In this document: piece after piece, positions 41,444 through 48,982 of the stretch
Position numbering within the stretch: position 1 is the first letter of the stretch
Layout: each line of letters starts with the position of its first letter
NCBI GenBank assembly: GCA_039933635.1
Contig: JBDTNQ010000016.1
Coordinates: 1 to 51,275 of the forward strand
Direction of reading: 5' to 3'
DNA: 51,275 nt
Source: JBDTNQ01 sp039933635
GTDB lineage: Bacteria > Acidobacteriota > Vicinamibacteria > Vicinamibacterales > SCN-69-37
Notes under the pieces: generated by a model
Told to the model about the DNA's origin: nothing
Databases searched by the model: none
Seen by the model: only the letters and a program-made list of their open reading frames with translations
Program-made: the position numbers and the translations under genes

Positions 41444-42364
41444 GTGATCAGCAGCTTCACCGAACTCATCGACCGCGCCCGCGAACTCGGGCCCGCCCGC
41501 ATTGCCGTCGTCGAGGCCCACGATCCGGATGTGCTCGAGAGCCTCGGCCAGGCCGAGCCGCTGGGATTGGCTACGCCGATTCTGGTGGGCAATCCGGCCA
41601 AGATCGAAGCCTCTGCCAGGAAGGTGGGCTACACGATCAAGGACGGGGCGCTCGTCGCGACCGCGAGCGAGGACGCGTCCGTCCGCCAGGCCATCGATCT
41701 CGTGCGCGAGGGCAAGGCTGACTTTCTGATGAAGGGCAAGGTCACGACCGCGACGCTGATTCGCGGCATTGTCGACCGCGAGCGTGGTTTGCGCACGGGC
41801 AGCCAGTTGAGCCAGGTGATCGTGTTCTCGGTCCCGCACCTGAACCGGCTGATGCTGATGACGGACGCGGCCATCAACATCGCGCCGACGCTTTCGCAAA
41901 AAGCCGACATCACCCGCAACGCCATCATGGTGGCGCACGCACTGGGCAAGGCGGAGCCGAACGTGGCACTGCTGACGGCGCTCGAGTTCGTGAATCCAGA
42001 CATGCCGGCCACGGTCGACGCCGCGGCGCTGGTCGGGATGCACCGGCGCGGCCAGATCACCGGCGCATACCTTGAAGGCCCGATCGCTCTCGACGCGCCG
42101 CTCAGCCGGTTCGCCGCGGAGCGCAAGAACATCCAGAGCCCGATCGTCGAGGACACGGACATCTTCATCTGCCCGAACATCGAGGCGGCCAACATCATGT
42201 TCCGCGCAATGCTCTACTTCGGCCACGGCAAGTCCGGCGGCATCGTCGTCGGCGCCAAGGTGCCGCTGGTCCTCTTGTCGCGCGCGGAGAGCGCCGAGAC
42301 CAAGATTCAATCCATCGCCATCGCATTGCTGGTCCAGCACCACCAGAAGACGGCGAAGGGCTGA
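41444..42364 (+). CDS. Phosphate acyltransferase (phosphate butyryltransferase-like)
   Basis: A 306-residue enzyme converting an acyl-CoA and phosphate to acyl phosphate and CoA. The Pta/Ptb fold is shown by FLMKGKVTTATLIRGIVD, LMTDAAINIAPTLSQKADI, ALLTALEFVNPDMPATVDAA, GAYLEGPIALDAPLS and FICPNIEAANIMFRAMLYFG. Length fits Ptb (about 300) rather than the longer Pta forms. Start is GTG 41444. The kinase follows after 3 bases, as in ptb-buk operons. Acyl chain specificity (acetyl, propionyl, butyryl or branched) cannot be told. Confidence 0.92.
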   Translation: MISSFTELIDRARELGPARIAVVEAHDPDVLESLGQAEPLGLATPILVGNPAKIEASARKVGYTIKDGALVATASEDASVRQAIDLVREGKADFLMKGKVTTATLIRGIVDRERGLRTGSQLSQVIVFSVPHLNRLMLMTDAAINIAPTLSQKADITRNAIMVAHALGKAEPNVALLTALEFVNPDMPATVDAAALVGMHRRGQITGAYLEGPIALDAPLSRFAAERKNIQSPIVEDTDIFICPNIEAANIMFRAMLYFGHGKSGGIVVGAKVPLVLLSRAESAETKIQSIAIALLVQHHQKTAKG

Positions 42365-42367
42365 CCT

Positions 42368-43552
42368 GTGAGGGTTCTGATTCCGAACCTCGGGTCCACC
42401 TCGCTCAAGTACCAGCTGGTGGACATGGACGGCGAACGCGTCCTCGCGCGCGGCAAGATCGAGCGCATCGGCAGCGACGACGCCATCATCTCGTCCACGA
42501 CGGGTGACGAGCCGCCGGTGCAGTCGACGGGCTCCGTTCCGGACGAACGGGCGGCCATTCGACGGCTGATTGAGCACCTGAAGACGACGAGCCACCAGAC
42601 GATTGACGCCGTGGGCTTCAAGGCCGTCATCGGCGGGCCGCGCTACCGCGGCAGCTTCGTCGTTGACGATGACCTCCTGGCGGCGATGCGCGAGTTTCTG
42701 CCCGTGGCGCCCGTGCACAACGCGGTCTACATCGCGGCAATGGAAATCTTCCGCGACGTCCTGCCCGGCGTGCCGATGGTCGCGGTCTTCGAGCCCGGCT
42801 TCCACGCGACGATGCCCGACAAGGCAGCCGTGTATGGCGTGCCGTACGAGTGGTTCGAAGAGCACGGCGTGCGGCGATATGGGTTCCACGGCTCATCGCA
42901 TCGCTACGTCGGCGGACGTGTTCCGCAGGTGCTCGGCCGGAAGCCGGAAGACCTGAAGATCGTCTCGTGCCACCTCGGCGGCAGCTCGTCGATCTGCGCA
43001 ATCGATCGCGGCCAGTCGATTGATTGCAGCTTCGGATTTTCGCCGCAGTCCGGCATTGACCATGCTGCGCGATCCGGTGAACTCGATCCGTTTGCCGTGT
43101 TCTACATGATGGACAAGACCGGCATGAGCGTGGCGCAGGTTCGGGATGCGCTCACGAAGAAGAGCGGTCTCCTGGGCCTGTCGGGCGTCAGCAGCGACCT
43201 GCGCGACATCGAGGAGGCCGCCGACAAGGGCAACGCCCGCGCGGCGCTGGCCGTGGACGTCCTCGCCTATCAGGTGAAGAAGTACATCGGTGCGTATGCG
43301 GCGGCCATGGGCGGACTCGATGCTGTGGCCTTCGCCGGCGGCATCGGCGAGAATTCCTCGCGCGTGCGCGCCGCGGTGTGTTCGGATATGGCCTTCCTCG
43401 GCCTCGAGCTCGACGAACGCGCGAACGCTCAGCGCGTGGCGCAGGATCGGATCATCTCGACGCCAACCTCGCGAGTCACTATCGGAGTGATCTACACGAA
43501 CGAAGAGATCGTCGTCGCGCGCGAATCTGTGCGAGTGTTAGGTGCGACATAG
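42368..43552 (+). CDS. Acetate-kinase-family acyl kinase with altered catalytic residues
   Basis: A 394-residue ASKHA kinase expected to make ATP from an acyl phosphate and ADP. It has NLGSTSLKYQLVD at the start, APVHNA, RRYGFHGSSHRYVG, SCHLGGSSSICAI, AGGIGENSS and IYTNEEIVVAR, an acetate-kinase-like plan. Two canonical residues differ. Where the other kinase in this window (21868-22974) has HRVVHGG, this has FKAVIGG (Lys-85), and FDTAFH becomes FEPGFH (Glu-142). The changes may reflect a different substrate. It lies directly after the acyltransferase gene. It is not a typical Buk. Confidence 0.9.
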   Translation: MRVLIPNLGSTSLKYQLVDMDGERVLARGKIERIGSDDAIISSTTGDEPPVQSTGSVPDERAAIRRLIEHLKTTSHQTIDAVGFKAVIGGPRYRGSFVVDDDLLAAMREFLPVAPVHNAVYIAAMEIFRDVLPGVPMVAVFEPGFHATMPDKAAVYGVPYEWFEEHGVRRYGFHGSSHRYVGGRVPQVLGRKPEDLKIVSCHLGGSSSICAIDRGQSIDCSFGFSPQSGIDHAARSGELDPFAVFYMMDKTGMSVAQVRDALTKKSGLLGLSGVSSDLRDIEEAADKGNARAALAVDVLAYQVKKYIGAYAAAMGGLDAVAFAGGIGENSSRVRAAVCSDMAFLGLELDERANAQRVAQDRIISTPTSRVTIGVIYTNEEIVVARESVRVLGAT

Positions 43553-43591
43553 GAGACCGGGTCTCCTCGACGCTCACGGAGACCCGGTCTC
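43553..43591. terminator. Strong stem-loop between kinase and hydrolase genes
   Basis: Perfect 14-base arms (43553-43566 and 43578-43591) with an 11-base loop begin one base after the kinase stop codon's first bases and end 10 bases before the next start. Each arm is itself a near-palindrome (GAGACC.GGTCTC). There is no T-run. It may bound or stabilise the Ptb-kinase mRNA. Confidence 0.5.
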
Positions 43592-43601
43592 GTAGACACC
43601 C

Positions 43602-44156
43602 ATGGACTTCATCTCTCGCGAACACGCCGTCCTCGCCGTCATCGATGTCCAGGAACGCCTGGTCGCGGCCATGCCCGAGGACGGCCGCGGGGCGATGCTG
43701 CGCCACGTGCTCATCGCGATCGATGCGGCCAAAGTGCTCAATATTCCCGTCATCGTCTCCGAGCAATACCCGAAGGGCCTGGGCCCGACGGTGCCGGAGA
43801 TCCGCGAGCGGCTCGGCGAGTCGTTCGCGCCCGTCGAGAAGATCGTGTTCAGTTGCGGGCGATCGGCGGAGTTCCGCGCCGCGCTGGACGCAACGAACCG
43901 TCGGGAGGTGCTCCTCTGCGGCGTGGAGTCGCACGTGTGCGTGTTCCAGACCGCGCTGGACCTCGTGAACGACGGCTACCGCGTGTACGTTCCGGCCGAC
44001 GCGGTGATGTCCAGGCGCAGCCTCGACTGGCAGCGGGCGATTGCCCTGATGGAGGACGCAGGCGCCATCGTCGGCACCACGGAGATGTTCCTGTTCCAGC
44101 TCCTCGAGCGCGCCGGCACCGACGAGTTCAAAGCGGTGTCGAAACTGGTGAAGTAG
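43602..44156 (+). CDS. Isochorismatase-like cysteine hydrolase
   Basis: A 184-residue hydrolase of the isochorismatase fold. The triad is visible: Asp-15 in LAVIDVQERL, Lys-80 in PVEKIVFSC and Cys-113 in GVESHVCVFQTA, with the cis-peptide region just before the Cys. It resembles the YcaC/ISOC1-type group (for example short amide or ester hydrolases) rather than isochorismatase itself. Its place after the acyltransferase-kinase pair suggests it could cleave an amide precursor or side product, but the substrate is not known. It is separated from the kinase by a stem-loop. Confidence 0.88.
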   Translation: MDFISREHAVLAVIDVQERLVAAMPEDGRGAMLRHVLIAIDAAKVLNIPVIVSEQYPKGLGPTVPEIRERLGESFAPVEKIVFSCGRSAEFRAALDATNRREVLLCGVESHVCVFQTALDLVNDGYRVYVPADAVMSRRSLDWQRAIALMEDAGAIVGTTEMFLFQLLERAGTDEFKAVSKLVK

Positions 44157-44173
44157 GACGAATTGACGCGGTC

Positions 44174-44776
44174 ATGCTGACTCTCGCGCCAGTCACCCTC
44201 GAAGGCCACGGCGTTCGCCTGGAGCCCCTGTCCCACCATCACGCCGACGGCCTCATCGCCTCGGCGGCTGATGGCCAACTGTGGGATCTCTGGTACACGT
44301 CGGTGCCTCAGCCGAACCAGGTCGATACGTACATTGCGGACGCGCTGGCCGGACAGTCCGCCGGGCACATGTTGCCCTGGGCCGTCCGCGAGCTCAGCTC
44401 GGGAACCGTCGTCGGCACCACCCGCTACCACGACATCGTCTCTGCGATCGATCGCGTCGAGATCGGTTATACGTGGTACGCCGCGCGCTGGCAGCGGACG
44501 CATCTCAACACGGCGTGCAAGCTGCTGCTGCTTGCGCACGCCTTCGACGCGCTCGGCTGCGCCGTCGTGGGCCTGCGGACCGACAACTTCAACTTCAGGT
44601 CGCAACGCGCAATCGAAGCACTCGGCGCCAAACGCGACGGCGTGTTGCGTCATCATTTCGCCCGACGCGACGGATCCGTCCGCGACAGCGTGATGTACAG
44701 CATCCTGGCCAATGAATGGCCGGACGTGAAGCGTCACCTCACGCTGCGCCTGCGGCGGCTCGGTCCATCGGCATGA
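44174..44776 (+). CDS. GNAT-family N-acetyltransferase (RimJ/RimL-like)
   Basis: A 200-residue acetyltransferase. Layout is RimL-like: VTLEGHGVRLEPLSHHHADGL at the N-terminus, GTTRYHDIVSAIDRVEIGYTWYAARWQRTHLNT covering strand 4 and the acetyl-CoA loop (in shorter pieces), CAVVGLRTDNFNFRSQRAIEALGAKRDG containing N-x-x-S-x-x-A-I-E. It acetylates an N-terminal amine or amino group of an unknown target. ATG 44174 begins the conserved region. Its TGA overlaps the next small gene's ATG by 4 bases. Confidence 0.9.
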   Translation: MLTLAPVTLEGHGVRLEPLSHHHADGLIASAADGQLWDLWYTSVPQPNQVDTYIADALAGQSAGHMLPWAVRELSSGTVVGTTRYHDIVSAIDRVEIGYTWYAARWQRTHLNTACKLLLLAHAFDALGCAVVGLRTDNFNFRSQRAIEALGAKRDGVLRHHFARRDGSVRDSVMYSILANEWPDVKRHLTLRLRRLGPSA

Positions 44777-44952
44777 TCAACGCCGCCTGGCACAAGGCGC
44801 ACCGCATTCCCGCTGGAGCCACACTCGATCAGCGCGTCGCGTGGCACCTGGCGCACAGGAAGGCGTGTGGCTGTCGGACGGACCTTCCGGCCGCGGTCGC
44901 GGCCGAGCTCAAGCGGCGCGGCGTCGAGGTGCCGCGAGCGAAGAGGAGTTGA
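44773..44952 (+). CDS. Small conserved-type hypothetical protein
   Basis: A 59-residue protein beginning MINAAWHKAHRIPAGATLDQRVAWHLAHRKACGCR in two halves. The motif W-H-x-x-H/N-x-x-P-x-x-A-T-x-x-Q-R-x-x-W-H-x-x-H-x-x-x-C-x-C-R is one I recognise from small proteins of many bacteria, with no function. The His/Cys set could bind metal. It overlaps the GNAT gene by 4 bases (ATGA). Confidence 0.75.
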   Translation: MINAAWHKAHRIPAGATLDQRVAWHLAHRKACGCRTDLPAAVAAELKRRGVEVPRAKRS

Positions 44953-44958
44953 ACACCG

Positions 44959-45039
44959 ATGCGCACGACTCTGGCTATCGCCGTCGTCCTGCTGCTGGTC
45001 ATCGCCGTGTTGACCTTCATCCGGCTGTTCGTGCGGTAA
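44959..45039 (+). CDS. Very small single-helix membrane protein
   Basis: 26 residues: MRTTLAIAVVLLLVIAVLTF then IRLFVR, a single transmembrane helix with basic ends. A good ribosome site (AGAGGAG) lies upstream and it sits in a run of same-strand genes with a 6-base gap. It may be a real small protein, but size makes this uncertain. Confidence 0.45.
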   Translation: MRTTLAIAVVLLLVIAVLTFIRLFVR

Positions 45040-45063
45040 GCCCGGCTCGAGGACTTCAATCCC

Positions 45064-45651
45064 ATGGATCCGTTTCTCGCGTCAACCGACGTCATCGACT
45101 GGCGACACCGCGACGTGGCCGCCCGCGCCCTGTCGCTTCGTGGTGACCTCACCGACCACGCGGCGATCGCGCAGGGCTGTTTCGAGTGGGTGCGGGACGA
45201 AATCAAACACACCACCGACCACAAGCTCAGCGTCGTGACCTGTTCGGCGTCCGACGTGCTGCGGGAAGGCAGCGGCTACTGTTACGCGAAGAGCCACCTG
45301 TTGGCGGCACTGCTGCGGGCAAACGACATCCCCACGGGCTTCTGTTACCAACGCCTCGCCGTCGACGATCCGTCCGGTCCGTTTTGTCTTCACGGCTTGA
45401 ACGCCGTGTGGCTGCCCCTCACTGGGTGGTATCGGATCGATGCGCGCGGCAACCGTCACGACGTCGACGCGCAATTCAGGCCGCCCGTCGAACGTCTCGC
45501 GTTCCCCATCGTCCATCCCGGCGAAGCGGACCTTCCCGAGATCTGGCCCGAGCCGCTGCCCGTCGTTGTCAGCGCGCTCCGCGTACACACGGACGCCGTG
45601 GCCCTCGGACGCGCGTTGCCGGACGTCGCGCTGTGGACGACGAGACGATGA
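45064..45651 (+). CDS. Transglutaminase-like domain protein
   Basis: A 195-residue protein of the transglutaminase-like fold. The catalytic triad is seen: Cys-73 in GSGYCYAKSHLLAALLRA, His-110 in CLHGLNAVWL and Asp-126 in WYRIDARGNR. IAQGCFEWVRDEIKHTTD is the usual helix before it. It has no signal peptide and would be cytosolic. Members are often proteases or amide hydrolases with unknown substrate. It begins 24 bases after the tiny membrane protein gene. Confidence 0.88.
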   Translation: MDPFLASTDVIDWRHRDVAARALSLRGDLTDHAAIAQGCFEWVRDEIKHTTDHKLSVVTCSASDVLREGSGYCYAKSHLLAALLRANDIPTGFCYQRLAVDDPSGPFCLHGLNAVWLPLTGWYRIDARGNRHDVDAQFRPPVERLAFPIVHPGEADLPEIWPEPLPVVVSALRVHTDAVALGRALPDVALWTTRR

Positions 45652-45709
45652 CCGCGGTGTTGAACTGCTACACGCGGTCTCTCCGATCTCGTCGGAGGAG
45701 TCAAGAACA

Positions 45710-46186
45710 GTGAATACCATCGTCGCCATCATTGACGCACTGGAGCGCGCGCCCGAGATCGTCGTGCCGCTCGTACGCGAGGTGCCCGCCCATCTGCTGA
45801 AGCGGCGCCCGGCGCCATCGAAGTGGTCCGCTCACGAGCACGCGTGCCACCTGGCCGTCGTGCATGCCCTGTTCTTCGATCGCCTGGACCAGATACTGAC
45901 GTCGCCTGCCCCGGTTATCACGCCATACGATCCGGCCAGTCAGCACACCGACGACACGCTTCTGCTGATGGACCTCGAGCCGGCGCTCGACGCCTACGTC
46001 AGCGACCGTCGGCGTCTGGTCGCGCGGCTTCGGCGGCTCTCGGCACAGGACTGGTCACGAACGGCCGAACACGGCGAGTACAGTCACTACTCCGTCTTCA
46101 TCATGTTCCGGCACGTGGCCCTGCACGATTTCCTGCACGGCTACCGGATCGAAGAGCTGCTCTTGAAGAAAGAGTGGTTCGCGTGA
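45710..46186 (+). CDS. DinB-family protein
   Basis: A 158-residue four-helix bundle of the DinB/YfiT metal-dependent group, proposed to act as thiol transferases with bacillithiol-like or other thiols. Three His ligands are visible: in WSAHEHACHLAVVHALF (helix 2) and two in FRHVALHDFLHG (helix 4). Start is GTG 45710 with a GGAGGAG ribosome site 12 bases earlier. The activity is not known. It is 58 bases from the transglutaminase-like gene and probably co-transcribed. Confidence 0.88.
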   Translation: MNTIVAIIDALERAPEIVVPLVREVPAHLLKRRPAPSKWSAHEHACHLAVVHALFFDRLDQILTSPAPVITPYDPASQHTDDTLLLMDLEPALDAYVSDRRRLVARLRRLSAQDWSRTAEHGEYSHYSVFIMFRHVALHDFLHGYRIEELLLKKEWFA

Positions 46187-46315
46187 GCTGGTCGCGCCGC
46201 ACCAACTCGTCAGCCTTTGCCGACCTCGCGACCGACGACAACGTCTACTACCCGAAGTTCGTCCGGCTGACACGCTGTCGTTAGGAGATGGAACGACTGC
46301 TCACGGCCCTTGCGC

Positions 46316-46963
46316 ATGTCTGTGACCGCCTCCCCCACTGAACTCACCACGGCGTTGACCGACGCCGCGCTGGCCGTCGTGTGTCTGGTCCTGCTGGCCA
46401 GGCTGCTGAAGTTGCCGCTGCGCGAGCCATTCAAAGTACGCGTGTGGGCCTGGGTGTTTGGCTTCCTCAGCCTGGCATCCGCGCTGGGCGCCCTCACACA
46501 TGGCTTCGAGTGGACGCCGTTCTGGAAAAGCGTCCTGTGGGCACCACTCTATCTGTGCCTCGGAGTGGTCGTCGCGCTGTTCATCGTTGGCGCGGTGTCG
46601 GACTGGAAGGGTGTGGCAACAGGCCGCGCGCTGCTGCCGTGGGCCATCGGCGTCGCCCTGATGTTTTTCGTCGTCACGCGCCTGACGGATCGGTTCATCG
46701 TCTTCGTCGCGTACGAAGGTGTGGTGATGCTCGCCTCACTCGCCATCTACATCACGTTGTGGCTGGGACAACGAAAAACGTGGGCGGGCGTGGTGGCCGT
46801 CGGCATCACGCTGAACATCATCGCCGCCGCAGTGCAGGCCAGCCCACTGAGGCTGGTACTCGTCGTGCCGTTCGATCACAACGGCCTCTTCCACCTCGTC
46901 GAGATCGTCGCCGTGATTGTCACCGCTCGCGGCCTGCGTGAGGGGCTCTCGACTGCGTCTTAG
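46316..46963 (+). CDS. Multi-pass membrane protein of unknown function
   Basis: A 215-residue protein with about seven hydrophobic helices, including LTDAALAVVCLVLLARLLKL, VWAWVFGFLSLASALGALTH, VLWAPLYLCLGVVVALFIVG, LLPWAIGVALMFFVV and a last helix near FHLVEIVAVIVTARG. His residues near membrane ends (THG, NGLFHLVE) are conserved-looking and recall small ceramidase/PAQR-like membrane hydrolases, but the evidence is thin. ATG 46316 is used; TTG 46310 is the alternative. Confidence 0.7.
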   Translation: MSVTASPTELTTALTDAALAVVCLVLLARLLKLPLREPFKVRVWAWVFGFLSLASALGALTHGFEWTPFWKSVLWAPLYLCLGVVVALFIVGAVSDWKGVATGRALLPWAIGVALMFFVVTRLTDRFIVFVAYEGVVMLASLAIYITLWLGQRKTWAGVVAVGITLNIIAAAVQASPLRLVLVVPFDHNGLFHLVEIVAVIVTARGLREGLSTAS

Positions 46964-46971
46964 ACTCTCCG

Positions 46972-47024
46972 CGGAAGCCTCAGGGCTTCCTTCAAGGAGC
47001 CACCAGGGCTTCAGCCCGAGGCTC
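46972..47024. repeat. Two adjacent hairpins between convergent genes, REP-like
   Basis: Hairpin 1: GGAAGCC with GGCTTCC (46972-46989). Hairpin 2: outer GAGCC/GGCTC and inner GGGCT/AGCCC (46997-47024). They fill the 63-base gap between two convergent stops, so they may be a two-way terminator. The reverse strand reads CGGGCTGAAGCCC...GGCTCC, like the palindrome at 27489. Confidence 0.55.
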
Positions 47025-47026
47025 GA

Positions 47027-47539
47027 CTAATGCGCGGGACACTCGCCGATGTTCTTGGTGTAGATGCAGACTTCGACGATGGTGTTGGGCTTGTCCGGAC
47101 CGGCAGCGCCGTAGTAACTCAGCGTAAACCCTGTGGGCGTCGCGGTGCGCCGCATCCCCGCCCATGGCTGCTGCTTGTACGCAGCATCGACGCGCGCGTC
47201 GAAGAAGTTCACCTGCCAGTCGGCGGGCTGCGGCAGGTTCGTCCACATGAAGTACCAGTCGGAGGGAGTGCGGAAGTTGCCGCTTTCCATCCGCCAGTCC
47301 GCGCCGGCTCCAGCGCGCGTGCACACTTCGAGGTAGTTGCCCTCCGTGCCGGGCCGCGTGAACATGATGCGGAGACCCTTGCCTTTAGGCACATCGATGA
47401 TCGGACTGTTGCCCGGCGTTTCCGCCGTCACAGGCCGCACGCCCTCCACACCTGGCGGGACTGGACACGCCGCCCAGGCGTTGCCCGACAGGACCGCCAG
47501 CGCCACAGCCGCCACCGCGACTCCCAATGCCAGTCTCAT
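47027..47539 (-). CDS. Hypothetical secreted protein
   Basis: A 170-residue exported protein with a signal peptide (LALGVAVAAVALAVLSGNAWA, cleavage before ACPVPP). The mature part is beta-rich with four Cys (ACP, EVCTRAG, VEVCIYT, ECPAH), probably two disulfides. YLEVCTRAG and IVEVCIYTKN look like a repeat pair. No family is recognised. It lies 18 bases after the TPR lipoprotein gene on the same strand, so they may be one unit. Confidence 0.65.
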   Translation of the reverse strand: MRLALGVAVAAVALAVLSGNAWAACPVPPGVEGVRPVTAETPGNSPIIDVPKGKGLRIMFTRPGTEGNYLEVCTRAGAGADWRMESGNFRTPSDWYFMWTNLPQPADWQVNFFDARVDAAYKQQPWAGMRRTATPTGFTLSYYGAAGPDKPNTIVEVCIYTKNIGECPAH

Positions 47540-47557
47540 CTCGCGTCCCCCTTGAAG

Positions 47558-48406
47558 TCAGTTCTGCGCGATGGCAAGCCGCTCCTGCCAGGCTTGCCGA
47601 GCCCGATACTCGGCGTCAGCCACCTGGCTGCGCCAGAGGGCCCGCAGCGGATCGTCGCTACGGGTCTGCTGTGCCGCGGCGATGGTCTGCTGCAGCCGCG
47701 CGTAGTTGTTCGCGCCAAGCTGATTGCCGAGACGTGACGCCCGTTGATAGTCGGCCAGCGCCGCGTTCGTGTTGCCGAGTACGCCCTCGAGCGTGCCGAG
47801 GTTGTTCCAGCTGGCTGCATCGGCCGGATCCAATGCCAGCGCGCGCCGATACGCGTTGGCCGCCAGCTTGAACTCCTCCATCGTCAGAAATCCGTTGCCG
47901 AGGTTGTACCACTCGGTCGCCTTGGAGTCGGCTGTCAGCGCACGTTGCTCGCCCTCCAGAGCCTGCACGGCCATGGATAGACGGTTCTGGTACGAGTACG
48001 CAGCCGCCAGGCTGTTCCAGTAATTCGGTCGTGTCGGCGCTTGTTCTGTCGCGTGCGTAAATGCCGTCACCGCATCGTCGTACCGCTTCAGGTCCACACT
48101 GACGAAACCAAGCGCGTTCCACGCTTGCGGCCAATTCGCCCGCAGTTCCACGGCGCGTTGAAACGCAGGTTGCGCCTGATCGGGACGCTTCAGGCCGATG
48201 CCATAGGCGTTACCCAGGTAGTACCATCCCATTGCATCGTTCGGCGTGGCCTTGGTCCACGCGGTGGCGTAACGCAACAGCCCGTTCCAGTCCTGTGCCC
48301 GCACTAAGGCGTTTGCGGCATCGACCGTGTACGCGCTCTGACTTCCGGCGTTGACGCACGCCGATAGCAACACGACCACCGCGAAGGCTGCCGCGCGAGT
48401 TCGCAT
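47558..48406 (-). CDS. TPR-repeat lipoprotein
   Basis: A 282-residue lipoprotein with signal and lipobox (AVVVLLSAC, Cys-17) followed by about six TPR units: MGWYYLGNAYGIGLKRPDQA, PQAWNALGFVSVDLKRYDDA, PNYWNSLAAAYSYQNRLSMA, TEWYNLGNGFLTMEEFKLAA and ASWNNLGTLEGVLGNTNAAL. The C-terminus is a charged helix. It would act as a periplasmic scaffold for an unknown complex. Its start is ATG 48406. Confidence 0.85.
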   Translation of the reverse strand: MRTRAAAFAVVVLLSACVNAGSQSAYTVDAANALVRAQDWNGLLRYATAWTKATPNDAMGWYYLGNAYGIGLKRPDQAQPAFQRAVELRANWPQAWNALGFVSVDLKRYDDAVTAFTHATEQAPTRPNYWNSLAAAYSYQNRLSMAVQALEGEQRALTADSKATEWYNLGNGFLTMEEFKLAANAYRRALALDPADAASWNNLGTLEGVLGNTNAALADYQRASRLGNQLGANNYARLQQTIAAAQQTRSDDPLRALWRSQVADAEYRARQAWQERLAIAQN

Positions 48407-48513
48407 GCGCGCAGTCTACACCGCCAAAGCATGTCCATCGAGACGATGGCATCGCGGCGCCCCGTCTTGGACGTGAGACACAGCAAGATCTGCGCTACGC
48501 TGAAGTGCCATAT

Positions 48514-48765
48514 ATGCCACCCACCACACGCCGCGCACCTGTCACCCGCAGCAAGGCCGACGCCCGATTCCACGAGATCATCGATGAGCTCAAGCTCCTC
48601 ACGGTGGCGTTTCCGCACCTGCGGGACGCGTATGACCCCGAGGATCTGCCCGTGAACTTCCTACTGAAGCGTGGCGCCGATCGCGCGGCCAGACGGGCGA
48701 AGCGCCCCGCGACGAAGCGCGCGGCCGGCAAGGTCGCCGGTGGGCGAGGCCGCAAGGCGACTTAG
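48514..48765 (+). CDS. Small basic-tailed hypothetical protein
   Basis: An 83-residue protein. The middle (FHEIIDELKLLTVAFPHLRD, then AYDPEDLPVNFLLKRG) is helical and acidic. The tail is rich in Lys, Arg and Ala (AARRAKRPATKRAAGKVAGG), like histone H1-type bacterial DNA-binding tails. ATG 48514 is preferred to GTG 48505. A nucleoid or nucleic-acid role is inferred from the tail only. No family is recognised. Confidence 0.6.
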   Translation: MPPTTRRAPVTRSKADARFHEIIDELKLLTVAFPHLRDAYDPEDLPVNFLLKRGADRAARRAKRPATKRAAGKVAGGRGRKAT

Positions 48766-48982
48766 TCATCAAGCTGTCTCTTCGGTCGTGGACGCTTGCA
48801 ACGTGGCTGCCCTGAAACTATGCTGCACGCAGCGCGTCAGGGCGCTTCCGTGTCCGCGGAAAGGACTGCGTCCGCCTGACCAGATGCCACGCTCGATCGC
48901 TTCGATGAACTCTTTTCTGCCCGAGTGAGCGGACACCGGGCGCCGGCTGACGCGAATGCGCAGCCACGAAAGGAGTTTCATC

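Noticed and set aside
42368..43552. Calling the kinase a pseudogene because catalytic residues differ
   Set aside because: The frame is full length, all other motifs stand, changes are conservative and it is tightly linked to its partner gene.
46183..46284. 33-codon frame starting with GTG overlapping the DinB stop
   Set aside because: Overlap is suggestive but the peptide has no hydrophobic or motif content. Too weak to call.
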